A DNA stretch of 14,240 nt from Betaproteobacteria bacterium (GTDB lineage Bacteria > Pseudomonadota > Gammaproteobacteria > Burkholderiales > SG8-41): the NCBI GenBank assembly GCA_029883965.1, contig JAOUIN010000038.1, forward strand, positions 1 to 14,240, given 5' to 3'. How positions within the stretch are numbered: position 1 is the stretch's first letter; each line of letters begins with the position of its first letter. The notes below the pieces were generated by a model. It searched no databases. It had not been told where the DNA came from and saw only the letters and a list, made by a program, of their open reading frames with translations. The position numbers and the translations under genes were made by a program. Below are positions 11,764 to 14,240 of this stretch, piece by piece.

Positions 11764-14057
11764 ATCAGGGGGCGCTGCTCGCCGCGCTGGGCGTTGGCAT
11801 CGGCAACGATCAGCGCCGTCATGTTGACGATGCGACGCACGGTCACGCTGGTAGTCAGGATATGCACCGGTTTGGCGGCACCGAGCAGGATCGGACCGAC
11901 AGTGATGCCGTCGCCGGACGCCGTCTTCAGCAGATTGAACGCAATGTTCGCGGCATCCAGCGTCGGCATCACCAGCAGGTTGGCCGGTCCCTTGAGACTC
12001 GAGTGCGGGAAAGCCTTGGCACGGATTTCTTCGGACAGCGCGGCATCGCCGTGCATTTCACCTTCAATCTCCAGGCCCGGCGCACGCTCCCGGATCTGCG
12101 CCAGCGCGTTGCGCATCTTGCGCGCGGTGACCGAATCCGCAGAACCGAAACTCGAATGTGACAGCAGCGCCACCTTGGGCGTGAGGCCGAAGCGGCTGAT
12201 CTCCTCGGCTGCGAGCACAGTGGACTCGGTAATCTGTTCGGCAGTCGGATCGAAATTGACATAGGTGTCGGCGATGAACAGCGTGCGATCCGGCAGCAGC
12301 ACCATGTTCATCGCCGAAAAATTCTGCACACCCGGCCGCTTGCCGATCACCAGGTCAACGAACCGCAGGTGGCTGTCGTAACGTCCGAGCAGGCCGCACA
12401 GCATTGCATCCGCGGCCCCCATGCGCATCAGCATCGCGCCGATCAGCGTCGCGCGACGGCGCATGTCGAGCTTGGCGATCTCCGGCGTCACCCCGCGGCG
12501 TTCACCGAGACGCTGGTATTCGGTCCAGTACTCGCGGTAGCGCGGGTCGTCATTGGGATCGACCAGTTCAAAATCGCGATCGCGCTGCAATCTCAGACCC
12601 AGCCGCTCTATCCGCACCTTGACGACATCCGGCCGGCCGATCAGCCCCGGGCGCACAATGCCCTCATCCACCGCAACCTGCACCGCGCGCAGCACCACCT
12701 CATTTTCACCCTCGGCATAAACGACGCGCTTGGGCGATTTTTTCGCCGCGCTGATCACCGGCTTCATGATCAGGCCGGAGTGGTAAACCACCTCGGTCAT
12801 GCGCTGTACGTAGGCGTCAAAGTCCACAATCGGACGCGTCGCCACACCGCTTTCCATTGCGGCCCTGGCCACCGCCGGCGCGACAATGCTGATCAGGCGC
12901 GGATCGAAAGGGCGCGGAATCAGGTATTCGGGGCCGAATTTGAGGTCCTGCTCACCGTAAGCGGCGGCAACGATGTCCGACTGCTCGGCCTGCGCCAGTG
13001 CGGCTATGGCATTGACCGCGGCGATTTCCATTTCACGGTTGATCGTCGTCGCCCCGACATCCAGTGCGCCGCGAAAGATGAACGGAAAACACAACACGTT
13101 GTTGACCTGGTTGGGATAATCCGACCGTCCCGTGGCCATCACTGCATCGGGCCGCACTTCCTTCACCAGTTCCGGCAGTATTTCGGGTTCAGGATTGGCC
13201 AGCGCGAGGATCAGGGGGCGCTCAGCCATCTGCTTGACCATCTCGGGCTTGAGCACCTTGCCGGCAGAAAGACCCAGAAAAACGTCGGCCCCGGCGATCA
13301 CGTCGCCAAGCTTGCGCGCCTTGGTTTCAATCGCATAGCGCGCCTTGTCTTCATCCATCTCTTCCTTGCGGCCCTTGTAGACCACGCCGGCGATGTCGGT
13401 AACCGCTATGTTCTCCTGTTTAAGGCCGAGTGAAACCAGCAGATCAAGGCACGCCAGCGCCGCGGCACCCGCGCCCGAAACCACCAGCCTGATCTTGCCG
13501 ATGTCCTTGCCGACCACTTTCAGGCCGTTGATGAATGCCGCACTGACGGTAATCGCAGTGCCATGCTGGTCATCGTGAAACACCGGGATCTTGCAGCGCT
13601 TGCGCAGTTCTCGCTCGACGATAAAACATTCGGGAGCCTTGATGTCCTCGAGATTGATGCCGCCGAACGTAGGCTCCAGTGCGGCAATGATGTCGACCAG
13701 CCTGTGCGGATCGCGTTCGTTGATCTCGATGTCAAACACGTCGATGCCGGCAAACTTCTTGAACAGCACCGCTTTGCCTTCCATCACCGGCTTGGCCGCC
13801 AGCGGCCCGATGTTGCCCAGGCCCAACACGGCAGTGCCGTTGGTAATGACGGCGACCAGGTTGCCACGCGCCGTGTAGTTGCTGGCCTCTTCAGGGTGTG
13901 CTGCAATTTCTTCGCACACCTTGGCGACGCCCGGCGTGTAAGCAAGCGCCAGGTCGCGCTGGTTGACCAGGCCCTTGGTGGGCGTGACCGCAATTTTTCC
14001 CGGCACGGGAAAGCGATGATATTCAAGCGCTGCTTTGCGCAATTGTTCTTCAGGCAT
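11760..14057 (-). CDS. maeB: NADP-dependent malic enzyme with C-terminal phosphotransacetylase-like domain
   Basis: MaeB oxidatively decarboxylates L-malate to pyruvate, giving NADPH. The 765-residue product has the standard three-part layout. The malic N-terminal domain (about 15-160) includes AYTPGVAKVCEEIA (39-52), GLGNIGPLAAKPVMEGK (79-95) and EDIKAPECF (137-145), with the metal-site block HDDQHGTA (161-168). The NAD(P)-binding domain (about 165-400) includes the SGAGAAA motif (194-200) and ALANPEPEI (285-293). A phosphotransacetylase-like domain (about 440-755) ends GPILLGAAKPVHILTTS (721-737); in known MaeB proteins it regulates activity through acetyl-CoA and is not catalytic. The start ATG at 14055-14057 (MPEEQLRKAAL) matches family length; a reading from 14225 would add 56 residues running through the promoter. 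It is followed by fumC. Confidence 0.96.
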   Translation of the reverse strand: MPEEQLRKAALEYHRFPVPGKIAVTPTKGLVNQRDLALAYTPGVAKVCEEIAAHPEEASNYTARGNLVAVITNGTAVLGLGNIGPLAAKPVMEGKAVLFKKFAGIDVFDIEINERDPHRLVDIIAALEPTFGGINLEDIKAPECFIVERELRKRCKIPVFHDDQHGTAITVSAAFINGLKVVGKDIGKIRLVVSGAGAAALACLDLLVSLGLKQENIAVTDIAGVVYKGRKEEMDEDKARYAIETKARKLGDVIAGADVFLGLSAGKVLKPEMVKQMAERPLILALANPEPEILPELVKEVRPDAVMATGRSDYPNQVNNVLCFPFIFRGALDVGATTINREMEIAAVNAIAALAQAEQSDIVAAAYGEQDLKFGPEYLIPRPFDPRLISIVAPAVARAAMESGVATRPIVDFDAYVQRMTEVVYHSGLIMKPVISAAKKSPKRVVYAEGENEVVLRAVQVAVDEGIVRPGLIGRPDVVKVRIERLGLRLQRDRDFELVDPNDDPRYREYWTEYQRLGERRGVTPEIAKLDMRRRATLIGAMLMRMGAADAMLCGLLGRYDSHLRFVDLVIGKRPGVQNFSAMNMVLLPDRTLFIADTYVNFDPTAEQITESTVLAAEEISRFGLTPKVALLSHSSFGSADSVTARKMRNALAQIRERAPGLEIEGEMHGDAALSEEIRAKAFPHSSLKGPANLLVMPTLDAANIAFNLLKTASGDGITVGPILLGAAKPVHILTTSVTVRRIVNMTALIVADANAQRGEQRPLI

Positions 14058-14117
14058 TTGCGGAAACCGTCTTTTTTGAAATATTCGGCCGCACGGGCTG
14101 GGCGACGCGGGACGAGA

Positions 14118-14123
14118 ATTATA
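14118..14123 (-). promoter_or_regulatory. -10 element (TATAAT) upstream of maeB
   Basis: A perfect TATAAT on the minus strand lies 60 bases before the maeB ATG, giving a predicted start near 14111 and a leader of about 53 bases. No good -35 is found 16-18 bases upstream (CAGGTC at spacing 17, GCAGGT at 18), so the promoter may depend on an activator. The rest of 14058-14240 shows no gene I can support on either strand. Confidence 0.55.
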
Positions 14124-14240
14124 CCGTAGCCCCACTATGCGACCTGCAGTGCGGACCATGCCGGAAGGCGCACAACGCGGAGGCGCAACCGCACTCACCG
14201 CACCCGCACGGTGCCACGCCAGCACTGCAGGTACCGGTAT

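Noticed and set aside
12369..13433. A 354-codon open frame on the plus strand opposite maeB
   Set aside because: It is wholly inside maeB in antisense, with His/Arg-rich low-complexity translation and no Shine-Dalgarno or recognisable motif.
14058..14225. N-terminal extension of MaeB by 56 residues
   Set aside because: The extension runs across the TATAAT element, has no similarity to malic enzymes, and the ATG at 14057 gives the standard length.
1..14240. CRISPR arrays, insertion sequences, tRNA/rRNA genes, defence or phage modules
   Set aside because: I saw no regularly spaced repeats, transposase motifs, cloverleaf-forming sequences or defence domains; the window is filled by core metabolic and information-processing genes.

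Overview
This is a 14.2 kb chromosomal segment of a proteobacterium, most likely a betaproteobacterium (Nitrosomonadales/Burkholderiales-like). The evidence is a moderately high G+C content, the character of the proteins, and a core-gene layout in which an oligoribonuclease diverges from an M48 protease gene that leads into pterin dehydratase and rsgA. I see no insertion sequence, phage gene, tRNA, rRNA, CRISPR array or toxin-antitoxin pair. Nearly every base belongs to a recognisable housekeeping gene, and no obvious accessory system is present.

Left part (1-4029). The 3' end of glucose-6-phosphate isomerase (pgi) overlaps a small DUF6494 gene by ATGA and is followed by a short rho-independent terminator. 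Oligoribonuclease (orn, minus) diverges from a tight plus-strand run: a Ste24-like M48 membrane protease, a small periplasmic c-type cytochrome, pterin-4a-carbinolamine dehydratase and the ribosome-assembly GTPase RsgA. The rsgA gene meets a CobD/CbiB-family membrane protein gene tail to tail.

Middle part (4036-8988). This part is all minus strand except its right edge. Reading leftward from about 8588, a tightly packed set encodes a CoA-pyrophosphatase-type Nudix hydrolase, a YbaK Cys-tRNA deacylase (ATGA overlap), a patatin-like phospholipase, and a DUF938 methyltransferase (TGATG overlap). A good sigma-70 promoter overlapping the end of the DUF938 gene then starts a GreA/GreB-family gene followed by the CobD/CbiB-like gene. 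A small secreted protein (80 aa) is transcribed divergently from the Nudix gene and ends in a perfect 9-bp terminator hairpin.

Right part (9024-14057). On the minus strand the order is maeB (malic enzyme fused to a phosphotransacetylase-like domain), fumC (class II fumarase), a short-chain dehydrogenase and a MOSC-domain protein. MaeB and FumC link the malate pool to fumarate and pyruvate. The SDR and MOSC genes follow with gaps of about 10 nt and are probably co-transcribed. The last 183 bases (14058-14240) hold a TATAAT -10 element for maeB and no gene that I can support.

The most useful second looks are several start corrections (greB-like, DUF938, ybaK, Nudix, maeB), a GreB-like factor without the canonical acidic tip motif, a cytochrome c without an obvious distal ligand, and the uncharacterised small proteins.
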